Source: Secundilactobacillus silagei JCM 19001 (GTDB lineage: Bacteria; Bacillota; Bacilli; Lactobacillales; Lactobacillaceae). From it: DNA of 64,000 nucleotides. Each line of letters starts with the position of its first letter. Position 1 is the stretch's first letter. The DNA is taken from positions 106,103 through 170,102 of the forward strand of contig NZ_BCMG01000005.1 in NCBI RefSeq assembly GCF_002217945.1, written 5' to 3'. The notes below the pieces were generated by a model that did no database searches, was not told where the DNA came from, and worked only from the letters and a program-made list of their open reading frames with translations. A program made the position numbers and the translations under genes. Of this stretch, positions 8,932 to 17,390 are shown one piece after another.

Positions 8932-9284
8932 GCTTCGACCCAATCGTCAACGTTAACTAGCGGTGCTTCTGACCATAATTTTTCTAAATTGTAATGTGCC
9001 CGTTCGTCCTTTTGGAACACGTGCACCATCACGTCGCCGAGGTCGATCAGGACCCAGCGAGCAGCGTTGCGGCCTTCGATCCGTTTAACTTCAATTCCGG
9101 CTTTTTCACAAGCTTCCTGAACATTATCAGTAATCGCTTGAACCTGACGGCCAGACGTCGCGTCAGTGATCATGAAGTAATCCGTGATCAAACTCACCTG
9201 CTGCATATCTAAGGCAACAATATCTTCTGCTCGCTTGTCTGAAGCGGCTTTAACAACAACTTCCAAAATATCTTTACTATTCAT
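8928..9284 (-). CDS. rsfS: Ribosomal silencing factor RsfS
   Basis: 118 residues of the RsfS/Iojap fold: DKRAEDIVALDM, the ITDYFMITDATSGRQVQAI core and WVLIDLGDVMVHVF. Members bind ribosomal protein L14 and block subunit joining when nutrients are short. GGAGG lies 8 nt before the ATG. It sits between yqeK and yqeM, as in many Firmicutes; the 3' end overlaps yqeM by 4 bp. Length and motifs are normal. Confidence 0.94.
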   Translation of the reverse strand: MNSKDILEVVVKAASDKRAEDIVALDMQQVSLITDYFMITDATSGRQVQAITDNVQEACEKAGIEVKRIEGRNAARWVLIDLGDVMVHVFQKDERAHYNLEKLWSEAPLVNVDDWVEA

Positions 9285-9297
9285 TAAAAATCCTCCG

Positions 9298-9909
9298 TTA
9301 ATCTTTCAGTCCGCTTTGGGGAACCCAAGCGTTGTAAGTATCAATCGTTTTCGGATAAATCCGTTGATTATTTTCTAATAGGTACATCAAGGTATGCTTG
9401 GTCTGATACGCAACTGCTAGTTCAAGGCTTTGTGACGTCAGTAAACGCGCCTGCTCAACCCCATCGAAGTCGCGAGCCGGCTCAATGTAATCCGCCATGT
9501 AAATAATCTGCGCTAACGTCGTCATGTAACGGTTACCAGTGGTATGATAACGCACCGCATCCAAAATTTCTTCATCGTAGATGCCCAGCTCGCTCTTGAT
9601 CAGTTCAGCACCGACCAGGCCGTGCCAGATGGCATTGTTCCAATTCACCAAGTCGGGATCTAGCTGATAGTGACGAATGGCCGCAATAAAGTCTTCATCC
9701 GGACGCTGTTTGGCGTAATCGTGAACCAAACCGGCAATCGATGCCTTTTCAACGTTTGCACCATACTGTTTCGCCAACTTGACCGCGGTGTGTTCAACGC
9801 GCTGAACGTGGGCAAACCGCGCCGGCTTTAACTGTTTTTCAATTTTAGCCAATAGCTGGTCACGGCTATCAGCTGTGTACCGACCCGTATACGTTACTTC
9901 TTCACTCAT
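9298..9909 (-). CDS. yqeK: HD-domain nucleotidase YqeK (Ap4A hydrolase, symmetrical)
   Basis: 203 residues with an HD-type metal site: FAHVQRVEHTAVKLA (first His), GLVHDYAKQRP (HD pair) and HGLVGAEL downstream. The family hydrolyses diadenosine tetraphosphate to two ADP, removing an alarmone-like by-product. The gene start overlaps the end of nadD by 8 bp, so nadD and yqeK are coupled. The N-terminal 25 residues before the HD domain are polar and variable. Confidence 0.92.
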   Translation of the reverse strand: MSEEVTYTGRYTADSRDQLLAKIEKQLKPARFAHVQRVEHTAVKLAKQYGANVEKASIAGLVHDYAKQRPDEDFIAAIRHYQLDPDLVNWNNAIWHGLVGAELIKSELGIYDEEILDAVRYHTTGNRYMTTLAQIIYMADYIEPARDFDGVEQARLLTSQSLELAVAYQTKHTLMYLLENNQRIYPKTIDTYNAWVPQSGLKD

Positions 9910-10534
9910 GATATAACTGTCGCTCCTTAATGTACTTTGCGACTGAATCCTTCACAAAGTACCTGATAGATTGTCCCTGTCTGATCCGGCTGCGGATCAT
10001 GGATGAACTAATATCAATTAAAGGAATATCAACCCACAGGATTGGGTATTTAGATGACACCGGGTAGTTGCCGCGTCGCACACCAACGAATTGTACCAAT
10101 TTAACTAAATCGTCGATCCGGTGCCATTTTGGCAAATAATCGACCATGTCACCGCCAATAATAAAGTAGTATTCATTTTCAGGATGCTTACGTTTCAATT
10201 CCAGCATCGTGTCATACGTGTAGCTGATACCGCCGCGCTGAACCTCCGCTAGTTCGATGCCAAAATTAGGGTTGTCGGCAATACTAGCCGCTACCATTTT
10301 GACCCGGTCAGCAGCATCAATTGCCACTTTCCGATCAACGTGCGGCGGATTAGCGTCCGGCATGAACAGTACCCGATCAAGTCCCAACTGCGTCATGACT
10401 TGGTCGGCCATGATCAAATGACCCACGTGCGGTGGATTGAACGTCCCTCCTAAAATACCAATGCGTTTCTTACTGACAGAAGCGGCTAACTGTTGCACAA
10501 CCTTAGTCGCCGTTTGCTCGACTACCTTAACCAT
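9902..10534 (-). CDS. nadD: Nicotinate-nucleotide adenylyltransferase
   Basis: Transfers AMP from ATP to nicotinate mononucleotide in NAD synthesis. The 210-residue protein has the nucleotidyltransferase GGTFNPPHVGH motif at about 29-39, VLFMPDANPPHV for the nicotinate site and the C-terminal ISSSMIRSRIRQG motif that contacts ATP. About 20 residues precede the core strand, slightly longer than usual. A GGGGA ribosome site precedes the ATG. It belongs to the yqeG operon, with yhbY 33 bp upstream and an 8-bp overlap with yqeK. Confidence 0.96.
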   Translation of the reverse strand: MVKVVEQTATKVVQQLAASVSKKRIGILGGTFNPPHVGHLIMADQVMTQLGLDRVLFMPDANPPHVDRKVAIDAADRVKMVAASIADNPNFGIELAEVQRGGISYTYDTMLELKRKHPENEYYFIIGGDMVDYLPKWHRIDDLVKLVQFVGVRRGNYPVSSKYPILWVDIPLIDISSSMIRSRIRQGQSIRYFVKDSVAKYIKERQLYHE

Positions 10535-10567
10535 CGTGATTTCCCCTTACTTCAAACTTCAAAATGA

Positions 10568-10882
10568 TTACGCTAATTTTTTAACTTGTAATGAAAGATC
10601 CTGATACTTCTCTTCTGATGCTGGTTGGAACAAGACTAATACCCGGCCAATCGTTTGGACCACTTGGATCCGCGTGTTGTTTTCAATATAAGCTTGAACC
10701 TCTTCGACCGTTTCATCAGCACTCTGCTGTAAATTGATCTTGATGAGTTCCCGCTTTTGAAGGGCACCGTCTAACTGGGCCAGCCAAGTTTGGTTAAGCC
10801 CGTTCTTACCAACGGAAAAGATTGGGTTTAAATGGTGTGCCTGCGCACGCAAAAACCGTTTTTGTTTACCTTTTAAATTCAA
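10568..10882 (-). CDS. yhbY: CRM-domain RNA-binding protein YhbY
   Basis: A 104-residue single CRM (KH-related) domain protein with LKGKQKRFLRAQAHHLNPIFSVGKNGL and the family VQTIGRVLVLFQ strand. Homologues bind pre-50S particles. The start is TTG at 10882 with AGGAG spaced about 8 nt away. It lies 12 bp after yqeH, whose product is a 30S-assembly GTPase, so both subunits' assembly factors share one transcript. Confidence 0.93.
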   Translation of the reverse strand: MNLKGKQKRFLRAQAHHLNPIFSVGKNGLNQTWLAQLDGALQKRELIKINLQQSADETVEEVQAYIENNTRIQVVQTIGRVLVLFQPASEEKYQDLSLQVKKLA

Positions 10883-10894
10883 ATTGATTTCTCC

Positions 10895-12034
10895 TTATAT
10901 CATTGCTCGACGAACCACAACACCCACGCCTTCAGGGGCGTAGCCGGCAACCACCGTCCCAGCCGGAACGGTGATCCAGCCTAAGCCTTCAAAGACCAGG
11001 TCACTTTTATCAGTAATCTTAAACTCGTGTCTCACCAGTGGCGGCAGGTCATTATCGGGACTTTCTGGCGGTGTCAGCAGATCACCGACGTGCTTGTCAT
11101 AAAAGTTATCGGCATTCTCTAACTTAGTCCGGTGCAGCGGTAACGTATTTTCAACGTACACGGTAAAGCCGTGCTTGGGACCAGAAACATAGTCAAACCG
11201 CGCAACCCCCGCTAAAAAGACCGTTTGCTGAGCGTTTAACTGATAAACTTTCGGCTTGATCTGCTTTTGCGGTGTCACGATTTTAAGTTCTTTGCCTGAT
11301 AAATAATGAGCCATTTGTGACGGATGGATGATCCCTGGTGTATCCACTAACTTGTGGTCATCACCCAGTGGGATTTCAATCTTATCCAAGGTCGTTCCTG
11401 GGAACCGTGACGTGGTGATCACGTCCTTGGCACCGGTGCTGCGACGGATAATTTGATTGATCAAAGTTGACTTTCCTACATTAGTAACACCCACGATGTA
11501 AACATCCCGGTTACCACGGTGCTTATCGACCTTTTCTAAAAATTGATCCACTGATTGATTGGTTTTAGCCGATAATAGGGAAACATCAATGGGCCGAATC
11601 CCCTGTTCATTGGCACGTTGCCGCAACCAGTCACGTAACTTTGACCGGCGTAATGAACTTGGCAATAGATCTTCTTTGTTGCCCACTAACATGACCGGAT
11701 TATCACCGACAAACCGGTGCAGGCCAGGAATGATCGAGCCGTTAAAGTCAAAAATATCGACCACGTAAACGATCAAAGCGTTAGCATCGCGAATTTGCGT
11801 CAATAACCGCAGAAAATCATCGTCTGTCAGGCCAACCGGCACGATCTCATTGTAGTGCCGTAACCGAAAACAGCGCTGACAGTAAAGCTCACCGGTTTCA
11901 AGCCCTTTATCTAACGCCGACTTTGGGGTGTAACCAGGACGATTTTTCTCCGTAGTCTGAATCTGGGCGCCGCAACCGATACAATAAACGGTTTCGCCAT
12001 CAACTAACACTTCATCTTTATTTGTTTCGCTCAT
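10895..12034 (-). CDS. yqeH: Circularly permuted ribosome-assembly GTPase YqeH
   Basis: 379 residues. An N-terminal four-cysteine zinc finger (CIGC then CQRC) precedes a GTPase whose motifs run in permuted order: NKEDLL (G4) first, then VTNVGKSTLINQI (G1) and DTPG (G3). The C-terminal third is the conserved YqeH tail. Homologues act in late 30S maturation. The gene start overlaps the end of yqeG by 17 bp, indicating coupled translation. Length and motif order are typical. Confidence 0.95.
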   Translation of the reverse strand: MSETNKDEVLVDGETVYCIGCGAQIQTTEKNRPGYTPKSALDKGLETGELYCQRCFRLRHYNEIVPVGLTDDDFLRLLTQIRDANALIVYVVDIFDFNGSIIPGLHRFVGDNPVMLVGNKEDLLPSSLRRSKLRDWLRQRANEQGIRPIDVSLLSAKTNQSVDQFLEKVDKHRGNRDVYIVGVTNVGKSTLINQIIRRSTGAKDVITTSRFPGTTLDKIEIPLGDDHKLVDTPGIIHPSQMAHYLSGKELKIVTPQKQIKPKVYQLNAQQTVFLAGVARFDYVSGPKHGFTVYVENTLPLHRTKLENADNFYDKHVGDLLTPPESPDNDLPPLVRHEFKITDKSDLVFEGLGWITVPAGTVVAGYAPEGVGVVVRRAMI

Positions 12035-12560
12035 GAATTAAGTCCTTTCGAAACTTGAGTTCTGGATGTTTTTTGCGCATTGCGTGCATCACAAATCGTT
12101 CAAAGAAGCGATTGATCTTCGTGTTCCACGCATCGCTTTCAATGATTGGTCTCACTAAAATACTTGGGATGCCGCTAAAATTAGCAGCAGCCACATCTGT
12201 GAGTAATTGATCGCCAACCATCACAACTTCATCTTTACTAACGTGGTAGCGGCGCATTGCCCGCCGAATACCACCGGAAAATGGTTTGAGTGCACGGGAA
12301 ATGAAGGGTAACTGTAAAGCAGCCACCGCCTTTTTAACCCGGCGATGGGAATTGTTTGACACAACCACCAACTGAATGTTCTCACGTTCTAACGACGTCA
12401 TCCAGTCTCTTAGCTCTTCAGTCCCATAAGGATTGTTCCATGCAATGAGGGTGTTATCAAGATCTGTCAGTACCACTTTGACCCCTAATCGCTTCAATTC
12501 CTTAGGGTTAATATCATAAGTCGCATTGATCATCCAAGTTGGTGTAAATTGTGCTAACAT
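12018..12560 (-). CDS. yqeG: HAD-family phosphatase YqeG
   Basis: 180 residues of the YqeG/HAD-IIIA group: LTDLDNTLIAWN carries the nucleophile Asp and the second Asp, VVVSNNSHRR the Thr/Ser motif and MVGDQLLTDVAAA the metal-binding Asp. Homologues in mitochondria and cyanobacteria dephosphorylate phosphatidylglycerophosphate; the bacterial substrate in Firmicutes is less sure. It is the first gene of the operon; AAAGGAG precedes the ATG and a TATAAT -10 box (12594-12599) lies about 34 bp upstream without a good -35. Confidence 0.92.
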   Translation of the reverse strand: MLAQFTPTWMINATYDINPKELKRLGVKVVLTDLDNTLIAWNNPYGTEELRDWMTSLERENIQLVVVSNNSHRRVKKAVAALQLPFISRALKPFSGGIRRAMRRYHVSKDEVVMVGDQLLTDVAAANFSGIPSILVRPIIESDAWNTKINRFFERFVMHAMRKKHPELKFRKDLIHERNK

Positions 12561-12649
12561 TTACAGACTCCTTTATCCTATTACTGAAAGTTTATTATAC
12601 GAGATTTTTACCGACATTACTACGATTATGGCGTTTCTCTACCGAATAA

Positions 12650-12689
12650 AACAAAAAACGAGGTTGGAAGTCTTCATCCAGCCTCGTTT
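12650..12689 (-). terminator. Terminator of infC-rpmI-rplT
   Basis: A 13-bp stem AAACGAGG-TTGGA with one G-T pair and an 8-nt loop, followed on the minus strand by TTTTTTGTTT. It is 10 bp past the rplT stop. Confidence 0.92.
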
Positions 12690-12698
12690 AGGTTTAAA

Positions 12699-13052
12699 TT
12701 ATAATGCCTTTTTTGCTTCGTCAGCTAATGCCTTGAAAGCATCAGCATCGTTAACAGCTAAGTCAGCTAGCATTTTACGGTTAACTTCGACGTTAGCTTG
12801 CTTCAAGCCAAACATCATCTTGCTGTAGCTTAAACCGTTGATACGGGCTGCAGCGTTGATCCGAGCAATCCAAAGACGACGGAAGTTACGCTTGTTGGCC
12901 TTCCGATCACGGAATGCGTATTGGCGACCCTTCATGACTTGATCCTTAGCAACCTTAAACAAACGGTGCTTTGAACCACGGTAGCCCTTAGCTAATTTAA
13001 GAATCTTTTTGTGACGTGCGCGTGTTACTGTTCCACCTTTTACTCGTGGCAT
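12699..13052 (-). CDS. rplT: 50S ribosomal protein L20
   Basis: 117 residues, the usual length, starting [25 protein letters not shown]. The basic N-terminal extension threads into 23S rRNA and the globular C-terminal half (from about residue 60) binds rRNA and, in Firmicutes and Proteobacteria, the operon's own mRNA leader. AGGAGG precedes the ATG. It is the last gene of the infC operon. Confidence 0.98.
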   Translation of the reverse strand: MPRVKGGTVTRARHKKILKLAKGYRGSKHRLFKVAKDQVMKGRQYAFRDRKANKRNFRRLWIARINAAARINGLSYSKMMFGLKQANVEVNRKMLADLAVNDADAFKALADEAKKAL

Positions 13053-13122
13053 ATTGAATTCCTCCTAATACTTACGGTTATCATCGTTATAAACGATTAA
13101 ATTGTGTTCCCTCTTATCAGAA

Positions 13123-13320
13123 TTACTTTTGCAGTAATTGACGGTAAGTTTTCTTAATCGTGTTAGATTTCATCATTGAAGTCCCACGTAATTGACGACG
13201 TTGCTTCTTAGTCTTACCGTGGAAACGGTGACTCGTATAAGCATTCGCACTCTTAATGCCGCCCTTGGCGGTAACCTTAAAACGCTTGGCACTGGCGCGG
13301 TTTGTCTTCATCTTTGGCAT
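13123..13320 (-). CDS. rpmI: 50S ribosomal protein L35
   Basis: A 65-residue, strongly basic protein with [22 protein letters not shown] at the N-terminus and [16 protein letters not shown] in the middle, both standard for L35. It lies between infC and rplT with the conserved order and a good GGAGG site. Confidence 0.98.
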   Translation of the reverse strand: MPKMKTNRASAKRFKVTAKGGIKSANAYTSHRFHGKTKKQRRQLRGTSMMKSNTIKKTYRQLLQK

Positions 13321-13350
13321 AATCGAAAATCCTCCTCAAATACTAAACAA

Positions 13351-13872
13351 CTAGTCTTCTTTTTTTGGTGCAAGCATCAAAAACATGCTCCGTCCGTCCA
13401 TCTTAGGGCGTTGTTCAACAGAAGCTACATCGCTTGTTTCTTCAGCCATCCGGTTTAGAACTTGACGGCCAATATCCTTATGGGTAATGGCACGACCTTT
13501 AAACCGAATTGAAACCCGAACTTTTTCACCCTTACCCAAGAACTTCTTAGCGTTCTTAAGCTTAGTATTGAAATCGTTCGTATCAATTGATGGACTTAAG
13601 CGAACTTCCTTAACGCTAACGACCTTTTGCTTCTTGCGGGCTTCACGTGCTTTCTTTTGCATCTCGAAACGGTACTTCCCGTAATCCATGATCCGGGCAA
13701 CCGGTGGCTTTGCTTTCGCTGCCACTAAAACAAGATCTAAGTCTGCATCTTCAGCCAGTTGAAGCGCATCACGCTTACTCTTAATGCCCAGTTGTTCGCC
13801 ATCATTACCGATCAACCGTACTTCACGAGCGCGGATTCCTTCGTTAACCATCATATCGTTTGCTATGGTCAT
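13351..13872 (-). CDS. infC: Translation initiation factor IF-3
   Basis: 173 residues with both IF-3 domains: the N-terminal [22 protein letters not shown] and the helical linker ([28 protein letters not shown]) into the C-terminal [15 protein letters not shown] domain. The annotated ATG at 13872 is only 3 nt from GGAGG, whereas the ATG-ATG at residues 7-8 is further downstream, so the exact start is uncertain by about 7 residues. infC genes often use unusual start codons for autocontrol; here an ATG is present. The operon is preceded by an L20-type leader and two promoters. Confidence 0.96.
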   Translation of the reverse strand: MTIANDMMVNEGIRAREVRLIGNDGEQLGIKSKRDALQLAEDADLDLVLVAAKAKPPVARIMDYGKYRFEMQKKAREARKKQKVVSVKEVRLSPSIDTNDFNTKLKNAKKFLGKGEKVRVSIRFKGRAITHKDIGRQVLNRMAEETSDVASVEQRPKMDGRSMFLMLAPKKED

Positions 13873-14050
13873 TCACCTCCGAGTGAGTTTAAAAACAATC
13901 AAATATAAGTCTTGCCCAAATAAATAACGGGCACGCAATTGCGCACCCGTTAAATACCCAAACCCTTTCAGGTCCGGTTTATTTACGTATCAGCCAGGCA
14001 GCGTGAGCCACGAGGCGAGAAGCGGGTGCTTCTACTTACATTTTTTCAAC
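13873..14050 (-). ncRNA. L20-type autoregulatory leader with attenuator hairpin
   Basis: The infC 5' leader contains an early GAAGCACCCGCTTC hairpin, a TGGCTCACG/CTGCCTGGC section, a GGACCTGAAAGGG segment and then a GC-rich hairpin AACGGGTGCGCAATTGCG-type stem closing with CCCGTT and followed by ATTTATTTGGG. This order matches L20 leaders of Lactobacillales, where L20 binding promotes termination to balance infC-rpmI-rplT output. The class call rests on remembered consensus and context. Confidence 0.72.
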
Positions 14051-14056
14051 TCCACT

Positions 14057-14085
14057 AATATACCATGACAGGCAATATTAGTCAA
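14057..14085 (-). promoter_or_regulatory. Promoter P2 of infC operon
   Basis: Minus strand TTGACT, 17-bp spacer, TATATT. Transcription would begin near 14050, giving the leader its full structure. Confidence 0.8.
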
Positions 14086-14114
14086 ATCACTTGACTTTAA
14101 GCTCACGAATAACA

Positions 14115-14142
14115 AGTATATCCTTATTATTTTGTGTGTCAA
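14115..14142 (-). promoter_or_regulatory. Upstream tandem promoter P1 of infC operon
   Basis: Minus strand TTGACA, 16-bp spacer, TATACT, starting only about 20 bp past the thrS stop codon. It would add roughly 60 nt to the leader, including a small AGTCAA/TTGACT hairpin that overlaps the P2 -35 box. Confidence 0.7.
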
Positions 14143-14160
14143 GCCACTTTTCAAAAATGT

Positions 14161-16104
14161 TTAGCCCTTGTAATTACTGTAATGGGCAATGTCATCCAAA
14201 ACTTCGTCTCTGAACTTGTCAGCGCTCATGGTCTCACTGTTTTGTTCACCATACTTACGAACACTAACGGCCTCATCAGCCATTTCTTGATCACCAACAA
14301 CCAAGGTGTATGGAATCTTATGCGTTTGAGCATCACGAATCAAGTAGTTCATCTTTTCACCACGGTGATCAACTTCAGCACGAACACCGGCAGCCAACAA
14401 TTTCTTGCTGAGGCTTTCAGCGTATTTACCATGTTTGTTGTCACTAACAGGGATGATCTTAACTTGCTTAGGAGCTAACCAAGTTGGGAAAGCACCCTTA
14501 TAGATTTCAGTTAAGTAAGCAATGAATCGTTCCATAGTACCAACGATCCCACGGTGAATCATAACTGGACGGTGGTCTTCGCCATCAGCACCAACATACT
14601 TCAAATCGAAGCGGTCTGGTAACATGAAGTCCAATTGAATGGTTGACATGGTTTCATCATTACCCAAAGCAGTCTTAGTTTGGATATCCAACTTAGGACC
14701 GTAGAAAGCAGCTTCACCTTCAGCTTCGTAGTAGTCCAGGCCAAGGTCATCCATGGCACCCTTCAACATGGTTTGGCTACGGTTCCACATTTCGTCATCA
14801 TCGAAGTACTTTTCAGTGTTCTCAGGGTCACGGTATGAAAGCCGGAAGCTATAATCGTTAATGTTGAAGTCCTTGTAAACGTCCATGATCAAACGCAGAA
14901 TCTTCTTGAATTCGTCTTGGACTTGGTCCAAAGCAACGAAGGTGTGGCCATCGTTTAAAGTCATTTCACGAACCCGTTGCAAACCTGATAAGGCACCAGA
15001 CTTTTCGTAACGGTGCATCATACCTAGTTCAGCAATCCGTAATGGTAATTCACGGTATGAACGAATGTGGTGGTTATAAATTTGAATATGGCTTGGGCAG
15101 TTCATTGGCCGCAGTTCAAGCATTTCGCCATCACCCATGTCCATTGGTGGGAACATGTCTTCACGATAGTGGGCCCAGTGACCAGAAGTCTTGTACAGGT
15201 CAAGGTTGGCAAGCACTGGGGTGTAAACGTGTTGGTAGCCATCGGCAACTTCTTTATCGATGATGTAACGTTCGATGGTCCGACGAATGGTAGCACCGTT
15301 TGGCATCCAGTATGGTAAACCGGCACCGACTTTAGGATCAACGAAGAAGAGATCCAAATCATTACCAATGACACGGTGGTCATGTTCACGTGCTTCTTGA
15401 CGGGCTTGCAAGTCAGCATCAAGATCAGCTTGCTTGTAGAATGCAGTCCCGTAGATCCGTTGGAGCATTGGGTTAGATGACTTACCTTCAAAGTAAGCAC
15501 CAGCAACGGATAACAGACGGAAGAACTTGATGTCGCCAGTGTTGTCGAAACTAACACCGCTAGCTAAGACGGAAACACCATCGATTTCGTAAAATGGAAA
15601 TTCAGTCTTGTCACTGTCTTCAACCAGCTTAGCTTCGTATGAAGTGCCTTCAAGCTTCTTCAAGGCATCCGCCTTGCTGACGATCACGTGCTTGATAGCT
15701 AATTTTTGATTGATGAAAGCTTGGACCTTGTCAGTAACGGCAGGCAATGAATCAACACTGACCTGACCATCCTGCTTATCAGTATCCACGTAAAAGCCGT
15801 CTGCATCGCCGACTTCTGAACCGAACTGAATCTCAGGGAAGGTTTCCTTCAAAGCAACCTTAGTGAGTAAGGCAACGGATTGACGTAAAACTGCCAAGCC
15901 GTCTGCGCTGTCCTTCGTCACGATTTCGATCTTACCGTCGCGCTTTAGAGGGGCGTTCAAATCGATCAATTGACCATCTAATTTACCGGCAACCGCCTTT
16001 TTAGCTAAACTGATAGCGATTGACTGTGCCACATCCTTGGTCGTTGCATTGGCATCAAACTGTCGTTGCTTGCCATCTGGGAACTGTAACGTAATATCTG
16101 CCAT
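14161..16104 (-). CDS. thrS: Threonyl-tRNA synthetase with degenerate editing site
   Basis: 647 residues in the standard order: TGS domain (1-62), N2 editing domain (about 65-225), class II catalytic core and anticodon-binding domain. The core is intact: zinc ligands are in [14 protein letters not shown] and MIHRG, and motif 2 is present as [19 protein letters not shown]. In contrast the N2 domain lacks its catalytic residues. HxxxH of E. coli (His73, His77) is Gln75 and Leu79 here (LRQSVALL), and the Cys182/His186 pair is Ala181 and Ser185 ([10 protein letters not shown]). Clearing of Ser-tRNA-Thr in cis should therefore be lost. Expression is controlled by a Thr T-box upstream. A second, editing-competent ThrRS may exist elsewhere. 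Confidence 0.95.
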   Translation of the reverse strand: MADITLQFPDGKQRQFDANATTKDVAQSIAISLAKKAVAGKLDGQLIDLNAPLKRDGKIEIVTKDSADGLAVLRQSVALLTKVALKETFPEIQFGSEVGDADGFYVDTDKQDGQVSVDSLPAVTDKVQAFINQKLAIKHVIVSKADALKKLEGTSYEAKLVEDSDKTEFPFYEIDGVSVLASGVSFDNTGDIKFFRLLSVAGAYFEGKSSNPMLQRIYGTAFYKQADLDADLQARQEAREHDHRVIGNDLDLFFVDPKVGAGLPYWMPNGATIRRTIERYIIDKEVADGYQHVYTPVLANLDLYKTSGHWAHYREDMFPPMDMGDGEMLELRPMNCPSHIQIYNHHIRSYRELPLRIAELGMMHRYEKSGALSGLQRVREMTLNDGHTFVALDQVQDEFKKILRLIMDVYKDFNINDYSFRLSYRDPENTEKYFDDDEMWNRSQTMLKGAMDDLGLDYYEAEGEAAFYGPKLDIQTKTALGNDETMSTIQLDFMLPDRFDLKYVGADGEDHRPVMIHRGIVGTMERFIAYLTEIYKGAFPTWLAPKQVKIIPVSDNKHGKYAESLSKKLLAAGVRAEVDHRGEKMNYLIRDAQTHKIPYTLVVGDQEMADEAVSVRKYGEQNSETMSADKFRDEVLDDIAHYSNYKG

Positions 16105-16157
16105 TCTACTCTTCTCCTTTTATCTACTTGCTTCAAATGCTGAAAACCACCGAACCC

Positions 16158-16425
16158 GTGAAACTAAAAAATCCCGGTATGCACATTACTGTACATACCG
16201 GGACGTCTCTACGCGGTTCCACCCGAAATTCATCTGATTCATACTGCGAACCAAACCTTCATTCAGTGATAACGGGACAGCCGATGCGGTATTTCCACCG
16301 CACATTCGAGAAAGTGGTAACTTAGAATCGCTCACAAAGCACTTCCAGAAGTGGTGCTTCTCTCTTGGAGAGTTCAGCTAAATCTTGTCTTTCAAACATT
16401 TAAATTTCTTTGAATTTGATTACAA
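16158..16425 (-). ncRNA. T-box riboswitch (threonine) upstream of thrS
   Basis: The leader ends in the T-box sequence GGGTGGAACCGCG, whose antiterminator competes with a terminator made of a long GTCCCGGTATG stem followed by a T-run (about 16160-16203). In the stem I region the sequence GTTACCACTTTC places an ACC (Thr) codon at 16318-16316 as the likely specifier. The leader is thus expected to read uncharged tRNA-Thr and switch on thrS. Confidence 0.93.
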
Positions 16426-16430
16426 TTCAC

Positions 16431-16459
16431 ATTAAACCACTTTGAAAAATAAGTGTCAA
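16431..16459 (-). promoter_or_regulatory. Promoter of thrS T-box transcript
   Basis: Minus strand TTGACA, 17-bp spacer, TTTAAT. It abuts the dnaI stop codon at 16462, so thrS is uncoupled from the replication operon. Confidence 0.85.
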
Positions 16460-16461
16460 CT

Positions 16462-17388
16462 CTATTTTTGTCGACGGTTTTCACCAATCATTTCAATTTC
16501 CTGCGATAAGAAGCGAATTCGCTCCATCAGCCGTTTGGCCTTCAAGGGCTCTACGTCGCCCTTTTGCGTCTCAGCCAGGTGCTCCGTTTCTAACTGTTTC
16601 ATTGAAAAATTCGATGAAAAGAAAGTTGGTAATTCGTTTTGCATCCGGTATTCCAAGATGACACCGAGAATATCGTCACGGACCCAAGCAGACATCGCGT
16701 CAGCCCCAATGTCGTCGATCATCAAAATCTGCGCCTGCTTAACATCATCCAGCCGGCCAGCAACCTGATTGCTGGCAATGGCATTCTTCATTTCAACCGC
16801 AAAACTGGGGAAATGCACCAGCGTGGTCTTGATGCCCATATCGGCCAGCTGATTAGCAATCGCACCCAGTAAATAAGTTTTACCGACACCAAAGCTGCCA
16901 TACAGATAAAGGCCCTGATGGAAATGCTTTTGATCCTTCGAATAAGCTTCAATGAAAGCCACCGCTGCCTGTAAGGCCTGCGTCCGATCCGCATCGTTAA
17001 TAAAATCATCAAACGTGGCGTTTTTGACCAGTTTAGGCATCATGATGGCATTGACCCGGCGCTTCAAAGCCGCCTGTTTTAACTTGTCTTTTTGCGCATC
17101 CGTGGGCTGATAAGACACTTCAACCAGATGGTCGCTTAGGACTAATTTGGGTTCATAGCCGGGCGCAAACGTGGTTTCTCCCGCAGCCAGCTTATTGCGC
17201 TCGTTAACGTATTCATAAAGCTTAGCTGACGAACGGTCGATCTGTTCAGCATTCAGCTGATCCGCATGCTGCTTCAAAAAGGCCTGCACGTCAGCGTCCT
17301 GATACACGGTATTCATCAATTTCTGGTAATTAGCATTGAGCTGGTGCTGATCCATGTAACGTTTCATCGACTCACTGATATTTTCCAT
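16462..17388 (-). CDS. dnaI: Primosomal helicase loader DnaI
   Basis: 308 residues. An N-terminal domain typical of DnaI (SMKRYMDQHQLNANYQKLMN) binds the replicative helicase, and an AAA+ domain follows with Walker A YLYGSFGVGKTYLLGA, Walker B ILMIDDIGAD and a sensor region FFSSNFSM. DnaI loads the hexameric helicase at the origin and at restart forks together with DnaB and DnaD. It follows dnaB with a 2-bp gap, so the two are one operon. Confidence 0.95.
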   Translation of the reverse strand: MENISESMKRYMDQHQLNANYQKLMNTVYQDADVQAFLKQHADQLNAEQIDRSSAKLYEYVNERNKLAAGETTFAPGYEPKLVLSDHLVEVSYQPTDAQKDKLKQAALKRRVNAIMMPKLVKNATFDDFINDADRTQALQAAVAFIEAYSKDQKHFHQGLYLYGSFGVGKTYLLGAIANQLADMGIKTTLVHFPSFAVEMKNAIASNQVAGRLDDVKQAQILMIDDIGADAMSAWVRDDILGVILEYRMQNELPTFFSSNFSMKQLETEHLAETQKGDVEPLKAKRLMERIRFLSQEIEMIGENRRQK

Positions 17389-17390
17389 CG

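Noticed and set aside
15102..15557. 151-codon open frame inside thrS on the same strand, and several 60-80-codon frames antisense to it
   Set aside because: They lie wholly within the well-conserved thrS frame, lack ribosome binding sites and encode no recognisable domain.
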